Below are positions 28,482 to 37,150 of a DNA stretch of 64,000 bases, piece after piece. This stretch comes from Methylobacterium sp. WL119 (GTDB lineage: Bacteria; Pseudomonadota; Alphaproteobacteria; Rhizobiales; Beijerinckiaceae). Each line of letters starts with the position of its first letter. The stretch's first letter is position 1. The position numbers were made by a program, and so were the translations under genes. Under the pieces are notes generated by a model. The model worked only from the letters and a program-made list of their open reading frames with translations. It was not told where the DNA came from and ran no database searches. The stretch is from assembly GCF_008039875.1 (NCBI RefSeq), contig NZ_VRUU01000010.1, positions 1 to 64,000 on the forward strand, read 5' to 3'.

Positions 28482-31247
28482 ATGGGCCGCATGCCGCACC
28501 TCGTATCCTGCCCGCCGCGCCGTCGCCTCCTCGCCACGACGGCGGTGCTGCCGCTGATCCTCGGGGCAGCGTCGATGGCGGCGCCCGATCCGGCCCGTGC
28601 GGCCTGCGTGGCGACCGCGACGGGCCTCGCCTGCGACGGGCCGGACGACGCGACGCTGGCGAGCCCGGTCGTCGGTCCCGGCGGCCTGTCGAAGGCCGGC
28701 ACCGGCCGCGTCACCCTCTCGGCCGCCAACACCTATGCCGGCGGCACCAGCCTCTCGGCCGGCACGCTCGCGACTTCCGCGCCCGGAACGCTCGGCGCGA
28801 CCGACGGCGCCTTGCTGGTCTCGGGCGGGCGGCTCGACCTCGGCGGCACGAATCAGGCCGTCGGGCTGGTGCGGCTCACCGGCGGCACCATCGCCGACGG
28901 GACGCTGCGCGGCTCGGTCTACGACGTGCAGTCCGGCGGCATCGAGGCCGCGCTGACCGGCCCCGGGCCGCTGGTGAAGACCGGCGCCGGCACCGTGACG
29001 CTGTCCGGCGCCAACGACTTCTCCGGCGGCACCCGCGTCGATGGCGGCACACTGCAGCTGACCGGGAGCGGTCGTCTCGGCGCGGCGGACGCGGCCCTCG
29101 TGGTCGGGGGCGGAACGCTCGATCTCGGCGGCACCGCCTCCAGCGCCGGCCCGGTGGTGCTCACCGCCGGCACGATCCGCAACGGCACGCTGCGCGGCGC
29201 GATCTATGGCCTGCAGAGCGGCACCGTGGACGCGGTGCTGTCGGGCCCCGGGACGCTCGCCAAGAGCGGCGACGGCACCGTCCTGCTGACCCAGGCCAAC
29301 AGCTACGCCGGAACCACCTCGGTCACCAACGGGACCCTGCGCGCCGGCATCGCGGGCGCCCTCCCCGCGGGCAGCGCGCTCCTCGTCGCCGGTGCCGGGA
29401 CCTTCGACCTCGCCGGCTACGACCAGAGCGTCGCCGCGCTGAACGGCGACGGTCGGGTCTCGCTGGGCGGAGCCACCCTCACCGCCGGCTCGAACGGCAC
29501 CGACGCGCTGTTTTCCGGCACGATCGACGGCACCGGCACCATCGTGAAGACCGGCGCCGGCCGCCTCGACCTCACCGGCGACAGCCCGTTCGCCGGCGGC
29601 GTGACGGTGGCGGAAGGCCGCCTGCGGGTCGGCGGCGACCTCGGCGCGGCCGATGTCGGCGTCGCCTCCGGCGCGACGATCGAGGGCATCGGCACGCTCG
29701 GCGGCCTCAGCGTCCGCAGCGGCGGCCGCGCGGCGCCGGGCTACGACGGGATCGGCACGCTGTCGGCCAACGGCAACGTGCTGTTCGAGGCGGGCTCGAT
29801 CTTCCAGGTGAAGGCGGATGCGGCCGGCAACAGCGACCGGATCGCGGCGGGCGGCGTCGCGACCCTGCGCGGCGGCCTCGTCGACGTGCAGGCGCAGCCA
29901 GGCGCCTACAGCGCCAACACCACCTACACGATCCTCACGGCAGCGGGCGGCGTGCAGGGGCAGTTCGCCGCCGTCACCTCCAACTTCGCCTTCCTGACGC
30001 CGTCGCTGACTTACGCGGACGACGCGGTGCAGCTGCACCTGATCCGCAACGACCTCGGCTTCGACACCGCCGGCGCGACGGTGAACGGCGTCGCCGCCGG
30101 CCGGCGCGCGCAGTCGCTCGGTGCCGGACAGGCGGTCTACGACGCGGTCGGCCCGCTCTCCACCGCCCAGGCCCGGCAGGCCTTCGACGCGCTCTCGGGC
30201 GAAGTCCACGCGAGCGCGGTCACCGCGCTCGTCGAGTCCGGCGGCCTGGCGCGCGAGGCGATCCTCGATCGGATGCGCTGGTCGGACGGCGCCGGCCTCA
30301 CCTGCACGCCGGCCGCGCCCGGCCTGCCGGCAGAGCGCGCACCGATCGCCCGGGTGCCGCTGAACTCCGTGCCCGAATGCGGCACGGGCCTCGGCCCCGG
30401 CGGCCTCGACCAGCGGATCGTCGGCTTGTGGGGCCAGGGCTTCGGCAGCTTCGGGCGCACCGGCTCGGACGGCAACGCTGCCGCCCTCCAGCGCAACACC
30501 GGCGGCCTCGTGATCGGCGGCGACGTCGCCGCGAGCGACCTGATCCGCGTCGGCGCCGCCGCCGGCTACACCGACACCGCCCTCGACATCCCGCTGCGCA
30601 TGTCGAGCGGCAACGTCCAGACCGGGTTCGGGTCGGTCTATGCCGGCATCGGCCTCGGCGCGCTCGACCTGCGGATCGGCGGCCTCTACGGCATCAGCGA
30701 CACCGAGACCCGGCGCGACGTCGCGTTCGCCGGCTTTCGCGACAGCGCCCGCGCCTCTTACGGCGGCAGCGTCGCGCAGGGCTTCGGCGAAATCGGCTAC
30801 CGCATGGACCTCGCCGGCCTGACGCTGGAGCCCTTTGCCGGCGGTGCGGTGATCCGCGTCGGGCAGGACGCCTTTTCCGAGACCGGCGGCGCAGCGGCGC
30901 TCACCGGCGCGGCGCGCGACGCCACCGTGTCCACCGCGACCGCGGGCGTGCGGGCCGAGGCGCGGATCGACGGCTTCGTCGGCGGCCTGCCGATGCTGCT
31001 GCGCGGCCTCGTCGGGTATCGCGGCGCCCTCGGCGACGTCACCCCGAACGCGCTGCTTGCCTTCAATGCCGGTGGCGTCTCGGCGCTGACCCGCGGCGCG
31101 CCGGTCGACCGCAGCGCCGTGCTGCTCGAGACCGGGTTGAGCTGGATCGTCCTACCCTCGACCACCGTCGGCCTGTCCTATGCCGGGCAGATCGGCGCCC
31201 GCGCCCAGGACCACGGCGCCAAGGGCAACCTGACCTACCGCTTCTGA
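28482..31247 (+). CDS. Autotransporter (type Va secretion) with PATR-repeat passenger
   Basis: 921 residues. A signal peptide (about 1-40) is followed by a passenger (about 60-470) made of beta-strand repeats of the PATR type: LSKAGTGRVTLSAANTYAGGTSL, LVKTGAGTVTLSGANDFSGGTRV, LAKSGDGTVLLTQANSYAGTTSV and IVKTGAGRLDLTGDSPFAGGVTV. These predict a right-handed beta-helix. A linker (residues 480-640) leads to a C-terminal barrel of about 270 residues ending in the outer-membrane signature LTYRF. The passenger should reach the cell surface as an adhesin or structural protein; no protease or lipase triad is seen. A second in-frame ATG at 28491 is possible. The stop overlaps the convergent small gene by 13 bp. 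Confidence 0.9.
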   Translation: MGRMPHLVSCPPRRRLLATTAVLPLILGAASMAAPDPARAACVATATGLACDGPDDATLASPVVGPGGLSKAGTGRVTLSAANTYAGGTSLSAGTLATSAPGTLGATDGALLVSGGRLDLGGTNQAVGLVRLTGGTIADGTLRGSVYDVQSGGIEAALTGPGPLVKTGAGTVTLSGANDFSGGTRVDGGTLQLTGSGRLGAADAALVVGGGTLDLGGTASSAGPVVLTAGTIRNGTLRGAIYGLQSGTVDAVLSGPGTLAKSGDGTVLLTQANSYAGTTSVTNGTLRAGIAGALPAGSALLVAGAGTFDLAGYDQSVAALNGDGRVSLGGATLTAGSNGTDALFSGTIDGTGTIVKTGAGRLDLTGDSPFAGGVTVAEGRLRVGGDLGAADVGVASGATIEGIGTLGGLSVRSGGRAAPGYDGIGTLSANGNVLFEAGSIFQVKADAAGNSDRIAAGGVATLRGGLVDVQAQPGAYSANTTYTILTAAGGVQGQFAAVTSNFAFLTPSLTYADDAVQLHLIRNDLGFDTAGATVNGVAAGRRAQSLGAGQAVYDAVGPLSTAQARQAFDALSGEVHASAVTALVESGGLAREAILDRMRWSDGAGLTCTPAAPGLPAERAPIARVPLNSVPECGTGLGPGGLDQRIVGLWGQGFGSFGRTGSDGNAAALQRNTGGLVIGGDVAASDLIRVGAAAGYTDTALDIPLRMSSGNVQTGFGSVYAGIGLGALDLRIGGLYGISDTETRRDVAFAGFRDSARASYGGSVAQGFGEIGYRMDLAGLTLEPFAGGAVIRVGQDAFSETGGAAALTGAARDATVSTATAGVRAEARIDGFVGGLPMLLRGLVGYRGALGDVTPNALLAFNAGGVSALTRGAPVDRSAVLLETGLSWIVLPSTTVGLSYAGQIGARAQDHGAKGNLTYRF

Positions 31248-31549
31248 CGCCGCCACCACGCGACGAGGGCGGCCCAGGTCCTCTCGATCCAGCGGGCGGC
31301 CTTCTCCAGCGGCACCTTCAGCCAGGGCACGTCCTGCGCCAGAAGCGCGAGGCCGAGCGGCAGCATCCACAGGCCGAGCACCGGCAGGATCGAGAAGATC
31401 CCGCCGAGGATGAGCAGCAGTGCGGCCCCCACCCGCAGCCACAGGCGCGACGGCTCGCGCAGCCAGCCGACGGCGCGCTGCAGCGGCGCGGGCAGCTTTT
31501 GGGAGAGGTGCGCGACGCGCTGGTCCCAATCGTCGGGTGTCGGGTTCAT
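31235..31549 (-). CDS. Small PGPGW-like transmembrane protein
   Basis: 104 residues from the ATG at 31549; an in-frame GTG at 31564 is an alternative because GGAGG touches the ATG. A soluble N-terminus (WDQRVAHLSQKLPAPLQRAVGWLREPSRLWLRV) precedes two closely spaced helices (GAALLLILGGIFSILPVLGLWMLPLGLALLAQDVPWL) and an amphipathic Trp/Arg-rich tail. The hydrophobic hairpin recalls the PGPGW family, a membrane protein of unknown function, although the Pro-Gly-Pro-Gly-Trp motif itself is absent. It overlaps the end of the autotransporter gene. Confidence 0.7.
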   Translation of the reverse strand: MNPTPDDWDQRVAHLSQKLPAPLQRAVGWLREPSRLWLRVGAALLLILGGIFSILPVLGLWMLPLGLALLAQDVPWLKVPLEKAARWIERTWAALVAWWRRQKR

Positions 31550-31630
31550 CCTCCAGGAACGCACCAGCGACGAAAACGTCGCCGGATTTTCTCGGTCCCG
31601 GTGTGCGGACGGGGCAGCGTCGGGCGCCGC

Positions 31631-33406
31631 TCAGTAGCCCAGCGCCAAGCCGGTGTTCCGGCGCGGGTCGTTCGCCCCGTAGAACCGGTTCGCCCCGACC
31701 GCCTTGCCGCCGAGCACCGGCGCGCCGATCAGGATCGCGGCGAGGTGGTTGGCCGGCTGCGGCCCGGCGAAATGGTGGCCCATGCCCTCGAGGATCCTGC
31801 GGGTGTCGGGCGAGAGCGCGAACCGCTCGACGTTGGTGACGTCGGGCAGCCACTGGTTGTGGATGCGGGGCGCGTCGGCCGCCTCCTGCACGTTCATGCC
31901 GTAATCGACGACGTTCAGGATGCTGTGCAGCACCACGGTGAGGATGCGGCTGCCGCCCGGCGTGCCGGTGACGAGGACGGGCTTGCCGTCCTTGGTCACG
32001 ATGGTCGGGCTCATCGAGCTCAGCGGCGTCTTGCCCGGCGCGATGGCGTTGGCCTCGCCCTGCACCAACCCGTAGATGTTCGGGACCCCGACCTTGGCGG
32101 TGAAGTCGTCCATCTCGTCGTTGAGCAGCACGCCGGTGCCGGGCACGGTGATGCGCGCGCCGAACCAGTCGTTCAGGGTGTAGGTCACCGAGACCGCGTT
32201 GCCGGCGCCGTCGACGATGGAATAATGCGTCGTGTTGCTGCCCTCGTGCGGCGGCACCCCCGGCTTGAGCCGGCTCGACACGCCGGCCTTGCCCGGATCG
32301 ATCGCGCTCCGGATGGTCGCCGCGTAGGCCTTGTCGGTCAGGCGCGCGGTCGGGTTGTCGACGAAGTCGGGATCGCCCAGGTAGCTGTTGCGGTCGACGT
32401 AGGCGTGCCGCATCGCCTCGATCTCGTAGTGGATCGCCTGCACCGAGCCCCAGCCGAGATCGCCGAGGGGGTAGCCTTCGAGGATGTTCAGCATCTCGCA
32501 GATGACGACGCCGCCCGAACTCGGCGGCGGAGCCGAGATCACGCGGTAGCCGCGATAGTCGCACTCGACCGGCTTCAGCTCGCGGGTGCGGTAGCGGTCG
32601 AGGTCGGCCTGGACGATCAGGCCCTTGCCGGCCTGGCTGGAGGCCACGATCGCGCTGCCGACCGGGCCGCCGTAGAAGCCGGCCGCGCCGTGCTCGGCGA
32701 TCGTCCGGAGCGTTCCCGCGAGATCCTTCTGCTTGAGCGTCCGGCCGGCCCGGAACGGCGCATCGCCGTCGACGAAGATCGCGGCGGAGGCCGGATCCCT
32801 GCGCAGGTCCGGGGTGGCGATGGCGAACATGTCGGCGTCGCCCTGCTCGAGGACGAAACCGCCCTCGGCGTAGGCGATGGCCGGGGCGATCAGGTCGGCG
32901 CGGGCCATCGTCCCGTAGGTCTCGAGCGCCGTCTCCAGGCCGGAGACGGTGCCCGGCACCGCCACGGCGAGGGGGCCGCTGACGCTTAGGCCCTTGATGA
33001 CGTTCCCGTCCCTGTCGAGGTACATGTCGCGGGTCGCGGCCAAGGGCGCCTTCTCGCGAAAATCGAGGAAGGTCCGGCGCCCGTCGGCGAGCTGGACGGT
33101 CATGAAGCCGCCGCCGCCGAGGTTGCCCGCGGCCGGGTAGACCACCGCCAGCGCGTAGCCGACGGCCACCGCCGCATCGACGGCATTGCCGCCGCGCTTC
33201 AGCACGTCGACGCCGACCTGGGTCGCGAGGTGCTGCGCGGTCACGACCATGCCGTGCTCGGCCACCGCGGGCGCGATCGAGGCCGCTCGGGCCGGCATCG
33301 CGAGGGCGAGGATCGCGAGCATCGACGCGACCGCCCGGGCCGGCCTGCGGTGCGACCCAGCCGTCTGCGTCGGGCCAGGGCTGCCGTCCGTTCGATCCAG
33401 GCGCAT
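31631..33406 (-). CDS. ggt: Gamma-glutamyltransferase
   Basis: 591 residues, exported, self-processing N-terminal nucleophile hydrolase. A signal peptide (about 1-45, ending [11 protein letters not shown]) is followed by the large subunit ([53 protein letters not shown]). The catalytic Thr that becomes the small-subunit N-terminus is in [24 protein letters not shown], and the substrate pocket [27 protein letters not shown] follows. The enzyme cleaves glutathione and other gamma-glutamyl compounds in the periplasm. The ATG at 33406 has GGAG 6 nt upstream. It is divergent from the FKBP gene. Confidence 0.95.
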   Translation of the reverse strand: MRLDRTDGSPGPTQTAGSHRRPARAVASMLAILALAMPARAASIAPAVAEHGMVVTAQHLATQVGVDVLKRGGNAVDAAVAVGYALAVVYPAAGNLGGGGFMTVQLADGRRTFLDFREKAPLAATRDMYLDRDGNVIKGLSVSGPLAVAVPGTVSGLETALETYGTMARADLIAPAIAYAEGGFVLEQGDADMFAIATPDLRRDPASAAIFVDGDAPFRAGRTLKQKDLAGTLRTIAEHGAAGFYGGPVGSAIVASSQAGKGLIVQADLDRYRTRELKPVECDYRGYRVISAPPPSSGGVVICEMLNILEGYPLGDLGWGSVQAIHYEIEAMRHAYVDRNSYLGDPDFVDNPTARLTDKAYAATIRSAIDPGKAGVSSRLKPGVPPHEGSNTTHYSIVDGAGNAVSVTYTLNDWFGARITVPGTGVLLNDEMDDFTAKVGVPNIYGLVQGEANAIAPGKTPLSSMSPTIVTKDGKPVLVTGTPGGSRILTVVLHSILNVVDYGMNVQEAADAPRIHNQWLPDVTNVERFALSPDTRRILEGMGHHFAGPQPANHLAAILIGAPVLGGKAVGANRFYGANDPRRNTGLALGY

Positions 33407-33662
33407 CGTCGCTCCGAGGAAAGTTGGTAAGGCCGCGCTCGCGGCCCGGGCGGTGGAATGGGCCGCCAAGGTTGGCGCCGCGTCAACCGGCGCCGGGCGA
33501 AAATCGCGAAGGGCCGCCTCCCGCCCCGCAAGCCGCGTTCCGTGCCCGATCGCGGCGTGCGCCGACGGCGAAAAGCCCCGCCGGCTGGCCTCGGCCCCGG
33601 CCCTGCTGTTAAGAGGCCCCTCGACGGGCGGCCCGAAAGAGGCTCGGCCCGACGGAGGAACG

Positions 33663-34082
33663 ATGCCTCGCTTTATTCTCCCCATCGCCGGAGCCGTGCT
33701 GATCGCCATGACCGCTGCCGCCAACGCCGACTACACCACCCTGCCCTCCGGCCTGAAGTATCAGGACGAAGTCGTCGGCACCGGGCCCGAGCCGAAGGCC
33801 GGCCAGAAGGTGACCGTGCAGTACACCGGCTGGCTCGACGACGCCGGCAAGAAGGGCAAGAAGTTCGATTCCTCGCGGGATCGCAACCAGCCCTTCACCT
33901 TCACCCTCGGCGCCGGCCAGGTCATCCAGGGCTGGGACCTCGGCGTCGCCACGATGAAGCAGGGCGGCAAGCGCACCCTGGTGATCCCGGCCGAGCTCGG
34001 CTACGGCGCCCGCGGCGCCGGCGGCATCATCCCGCCCGGCGCGACGCTGATCTTCGACGTCGAGCTTCTCGGCGCGAAGTAA
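33663..34082 (+). CDS. Exported FKBP-type peptidyl-prolyl isomerase
   Basis: 139 residues. The signal peptide ([22 protein letters not shown]) precedes a single FKBP domain: [102 protein letters not shown]. All usual active-site aromatic residues (Tyr, Phe, Asp, Trp) are present. It should assist folding in the periplasm. GGAGG lies 6 nt before the ATG. The jetA start follows 35 bp downstream on the same strand, so read-through into the jet genes is possible. Confidence 0.94.
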   Translation: MPRFILPIAGAVLIAMTAAANADYTTLPSGLKYQDEVVGTGPEPKAGQKVTVQYTGWLDDAGKKGKKFDSSRDRNQPFTFTLGAGQVIQGWDLGVATMKQGGKRTLVIPAELGYGARGAGGIIPPGATLIFDVELLGAK

Positions 34083-34117
34083 CGCGGACGGCTGCGCGAA
34101 CGCGGGAGTTCGAGACG

Positions 34118-35503
34118 ATGCTGTTCGCGCAGCTTCCCGACGACCTGTTCCGGCCGCTGGCCTCGCCGAGCCGGGCCTTCAACGCCGCGCTGCTGCTGCA
34201 CCTGCACCGCAAGGTGATGGGCACCAGCCCCGACCCGGTGCGCAAGGCGGAGCTGCTGGCCGCCATCGGCGACTTCTCCGCCGACTGGGCGCTCGACCAG
34301 CAATCCGACGACGAGCCGGTGCCGGTCGATCCGATCGAGCGGCGCTCGGCGCTGTTCCGGCGCTTCCTCGAGACCGGCTGGCTGATCGAGCGGCGCGAGC
34401 GCTACGTGCCGGTGGTCGATTTCGACCCCGAGGCGCGGCTGCTGCTCGAGGAGCTGTCGCGGATGGAGCGCGGCGAGACCCGCTCCTACGGCGCCGCGAT
34501 CCTCGACGTGCTCGGAAGCCTGGAGAGCGCGATCGCCAACCCCGCCGATCGCTCCGAGGCGCTCGGCAACGCGGCCCGCGCGGCGCAGGCCTTCCTCGGG
34601 CACGTCCGCGGGCTGGCCGGCGCGATGCGCAAGATCGAGGAGCGCATTCTCCACGAGGAGGACATGCGCGCCGCCTTCCGCCTCTACTTCGAGGACTTCG
34701 TCGAGCGCCACCTGATCAGCGACTACCGGACGCTGCACACGCGCTACAACCCGTTCCGCTTCCGCTCGGCGATCGTGCGCGAGGCGGGCCGCGCGCTGCG
34801 CGACCCGCTGCTGATCCGCGCGCTCGCCGAGGCGATCCTGCGCGAGGGAAGGGCGGCGGAACTCCGCGTCGCCGAGCGCGGCGTGCGCGCCGACCTCACC
34901 CAGATCCTGTCGATCTTCGAAGGACTCGACCGGCACCTCGACGCCGTCGACGACGTGGTCGCGCGGATGGAGCGCCGGATCGCGGCCGCCGTCCGCTACA
35001 TGGACCGGCCGGATTCGGCCGGGATCGAGCGCACGGCGGCGGCCCTGCGCGCGGTCGGCGCCGCGGCGGCCCCACCGGACGTGGCACCGGCGATCTCGCT
35101 GCTGCGCCCGCCGATCGGGACGCCGCACCTCGCGATCCCGCGCGGGCGAAAAGTCCCGATCGAGACCGAGGCGCTGCCGGATTTCGAGATCGATCCCGCG
35201 ATCGAGGCCTTCGTCGAGGCGAAGGCGGCCTATCGCCGGCGCACCACCGTGACGGCGGAGACGATGACCGCCTTCCTCGACCGCCACCTCGGGCCCGACG
35301 GCACCCTGCGCGGCTCGGCGATCGCGGTCGCCGACGTCGACGCCTTCGTCGTGTTCCAGCGCCTGCGCGAGATCGACGTGCTGTTCGAGGGCGCGCTCGG
35401 CACGCGCTACACGATCGCCCGCGTGGAGGGCCGGCTCGCGAACGGCTGGCTCGACTGCCCGGACTTCGTCATCCGCCGCATCTCGGGCGACCGGCATGCT
35501 TGA
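34118..35503 (+). CDS. jetA: Wadjet/Mks-type kleisin subunit, JetA-like
   Basis: 461-residue soluble protein. The N-terminus (LFAQLPDDLFRPLASPSRAFNAALLLHLHRKV) and the helix-turn region (ALFRRFLETGWLIERRERYVPVVDFDPEARLLLEELSRM) match the pattern I know from JetA of Wadjet systems (MukF/MksF-like kleisin). A long helical middle follows (residues 150-300), and a C-terminal winged-helix-like part contains FVVFQRLREIDVLFEGALGTRY. Kleisins close the SMC ring. The jetB start overlaps its stop by 8 bp (ATGCTTGA), so the two are translationally coupled. The subfamily assignment comes from family pattern and context, not from a search. GGGAG precedes the ATG. Confidence 0.72.
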   Translation: MLFAQLPDDLFRPLASPSRAFNAALLLHLHRKVMGTSPDPVRKAELLAAIGDFSADWALDQQSDDEPVPVDPIERRSALFRRFLETGWLIERRERYVPVVDFDPEARLLLEELSRMERGETRSYGAAILDVLGSLESAIANPADRSEALGNAARAAQAFLGHVRGLAGAMRKIEERILHEEDMRAAFRLYFEDFVERHLISDYRTLHTRYNPFRFRSAIVREAGRALRDPLLIRALAEAILREGRAAELRVAERGVRADLTQILSIFEGLDRHLDAVDDVVARMERRIAAAVRYMDRPDSAGIERTAAALRAVGAAAAPPDVAPAISLLRPPIGTPHLAIPRGRKVPIETEALPDFEIDPAIEAFVEAKAAYRRRTTVTAETMTAFLDRHLGPDGTLRGSAIAVADVDAFVVFQRLREIDVLFEGALGTRYTIARVEGRLANGWLDCPDFVIRRISGDRHA

Positions 35504-36122
35504 GCCGTTCCGCGCCATCGTCGACGGCGAGGAGCCGCCCCCGCCCGGCGCCCGCGCGCCCGACGTGGAGGAGCTGACCCGCGCGCTCGCGGTGCTGCTG
35601 AAGGGCCAGGTGATCTACGCGAACACCCCCGGCATCGGCCGCAGCTACGAGATCGCGCGCCACTACGCCCCGTTCTTCACCGACTACTTCGCCTGCCTCG
35701 GCTACGCGCTGACCGTGTCGCACCGCGACCAGATGGTCTCGCTCACGCTGGCCCAGGACGGCCCGCGTCACGACATCGTCGCCGAGCGCCTGCGCAAGGA
35801 CGAGACCCTGGTGCTGCTGGCGCTCCGCCTGATCTACGAGGAAGGCTTGCGCGATCACCGCGTCTCCACCGACGGGCTCGTCGAGTGCACCACCGACGAC
35901 GTCACCGAGCGCATCCGCACCGCCGCCCGCAGCGATCCGCCCGAGGAGACGCGGCTGATCGAGATCCTGCGCCTGATCGCCCGCCGCGGCGGGCTGCGGC
36001 TCGGCGAGCGCGACAGGGCTGAGCGCGTCACCCCGGTGAGCGTGCTGCCCGGCATCCTGGTGCTCGCCTCGGACGCGTGGCTCGACCGCCTGCGGGCGTG
36101 GTCCGAGGCGGCCGAGGGCTGA
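35496..36122 (+). CDS. jetB: Wadjet/Mks-type KITE subunit, JetB-like
   Basis: 208 residues, soluble. PDVEELTRALAVLLKGQVIYANTPGIGRSYEIARHYAPFFTDYFACLGYALTV and MVSLTLAQDGPRHDIVAERLRKDETLVLLALRLIYEEGLRD resemble MukE/DUF4194 proteins, tandem winged-helix (KITE) partners of the kleisin. VECTTDDVTERIRTAARSDPPEETRLIEILRLIARRGGLRLGERDRAERVTPVSVLPGILVLASDAWLDRLRAW completes the second winged helix. It should bridge the kleisin and SMC heads. Its stop codon is 1 bp from the stop of the convergent esterase gene, so transcription toward jetC would run antisense through that gene. Confidence 0.72.
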   Translation: MLEPFRAIVDGEEPPPPGARAPDVEELTRALAVLLKGQVIYANTPGIGRSYEIARHYAPFFTDYFACLGYALTVSHRDQMVSLTLAQDGPRHDIVAERLRKDETLVLLALRLIYEEGLRDHRVSTDGLVECTTDDVTERIRTAARSDPPEETRLIEILRLIARRGGLRLGERDRAERVTPVSVLPGILVLASDAWLDRLRAWSEAAEG

Positions 36123-36123
36123 G

Positions 36124-36990
36124 TCAGGGCTTCGCCGCCCGTGGCGCGGGCAGCAGCGTGCGCAAAGCCTCGAAGTAGCGCCGACCGAGGATGCGCTGCG
36201 AGGCCGCGTCGAAATGGATCTTGTCGCCGGGGTTTCCGGTCAGCCCGTCGGCCGAGACGTCGACCGTCCGCGGCACCGTGTCGGCGAGGTGCGCGAGCGC
36301 GTCGAGGATCGCGGTCTGCGCGGGCGTCGGCTTCACCCATTCCGGCTCGAAGCGCCCCGTCACGAACGGCGCGTTCCGCGCGCCGCCGATGCGGGCGCGG
36401 AACGCGGCGACGGTGCGCGTGAGCCGCGCGGCGTAATCCGAGCCGGACAGCGCGCCGACGTCGGCCTCGCCCTGGTGCCAGAGGATCGCGGCGAGGCAGG
36501 CGTTCGGCGCGGCGGCGAGCGCCGCGTTGGTGCGCATCACCGCGGCCTCGAACAGGTCGTCGCCGGGGTTCCAGCGGCCGTTGGCGAAGCCGGTGCCGCC
36601 GACGGCCGCGGGCACGAGCAGGATCCGGCGGCCCGGCGGCCGCGCGGCGATGTAGGCGCGGGCGAAGCTCAAGCCGAGGCCGACCCGCCCCGCGGCGGCC
36701 CCCGGATGCAGGAGCGGATCGATCGCGGCCACGATCCGGCCACGGCCGCCGGCCTGGCTCCACTGCCCGATGCGCGGATCGGGCGTCCCGTCGAGCGCGG
36801 CGTCGAAGCCCAGGCCGAACCCGACCATGTTCGACTGCCCGGCGAGCAGCACCACGTCGGTGCCCCGCCCCCGATCGGTCGGCCTGCAGACCCCCGCCGT
36901 CGCGGGCGACGCCAGCGCGAGGCCGACGAGGGCCGACACGCCGAGCCTCCTGGCCCGGCGAGGACCCGTGCGCTGCGTTCTCAAGATCAT
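36124..36990 (-). CDS. SGNH/SASA-family carbohydrate acetylesterase
   Basis: 288 residues with a signal peptide (RRLGVSALVGLALASPATAG). The domain is of the sialate O-acetylesterase type: nucleophile Ser in VVLLAGQSNMVGFGLGFD, the block ILWHQGEADVG, and the Asp/His pair in GNPGDKIHFDAASQRILGRRYFEAL. It should remove acetyl groups from a glycan in the periplasm. It lies between jetB and jetC on the opposite strand with 1 bp to jetB and 160 bp to jetC, an odd place for an unrelated enzyme. No mobile-element remnants are seen around it. Confidence 0.88.
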   Translation of the reverse strand: MILRTQRTGPRRARRLGVSALVGLALASPATAGVCRPTDRGRGTDVVLLAGQSNMVGFGLGFDAALDGTPDPRIGQWSQAGGRGRIVAAIDPLLHPGAAAGRVGLGLSFARAYIAARPPGRRILLVPAAVGGTGFANGRWNPGDDLFEAAVMRTNAALAAAPNACLAAILWHQGEADVGALSGSDYAARLTRTVAAFRARIGGARNAPFVTGRFEPEWVKPTPAQTAILDALAHLADTVPRTVDVSADGLTGNPGDKIHFDAASQRILGRRYFEALRTLLPAPRAAKP

Positions 36991-37150
36991 GGCTGCCGTG
37001 CCCGCTCCCCCGGGATCGAGGGGCTTCCGGCCCCCCTCTACACCGAAAACCCGCGGCGCCCCCGCCGTCCGTGCTCTGCGCGCCCTTGCGTCTGCCCGCG
37101 CGGTTGGCCAACTGGGCGCCCCCGCCTCACCCGGATCGGACCCGCCCCCG

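Noticed and set aside
36124..36990. The gene between jetB and jetC as a possible JetD
   Set aside because: It is on the opposite strand, carries a signal peptide and has GQSNM and HQGEAD motifs of SASA esterases; no TOPRIM motif is present.
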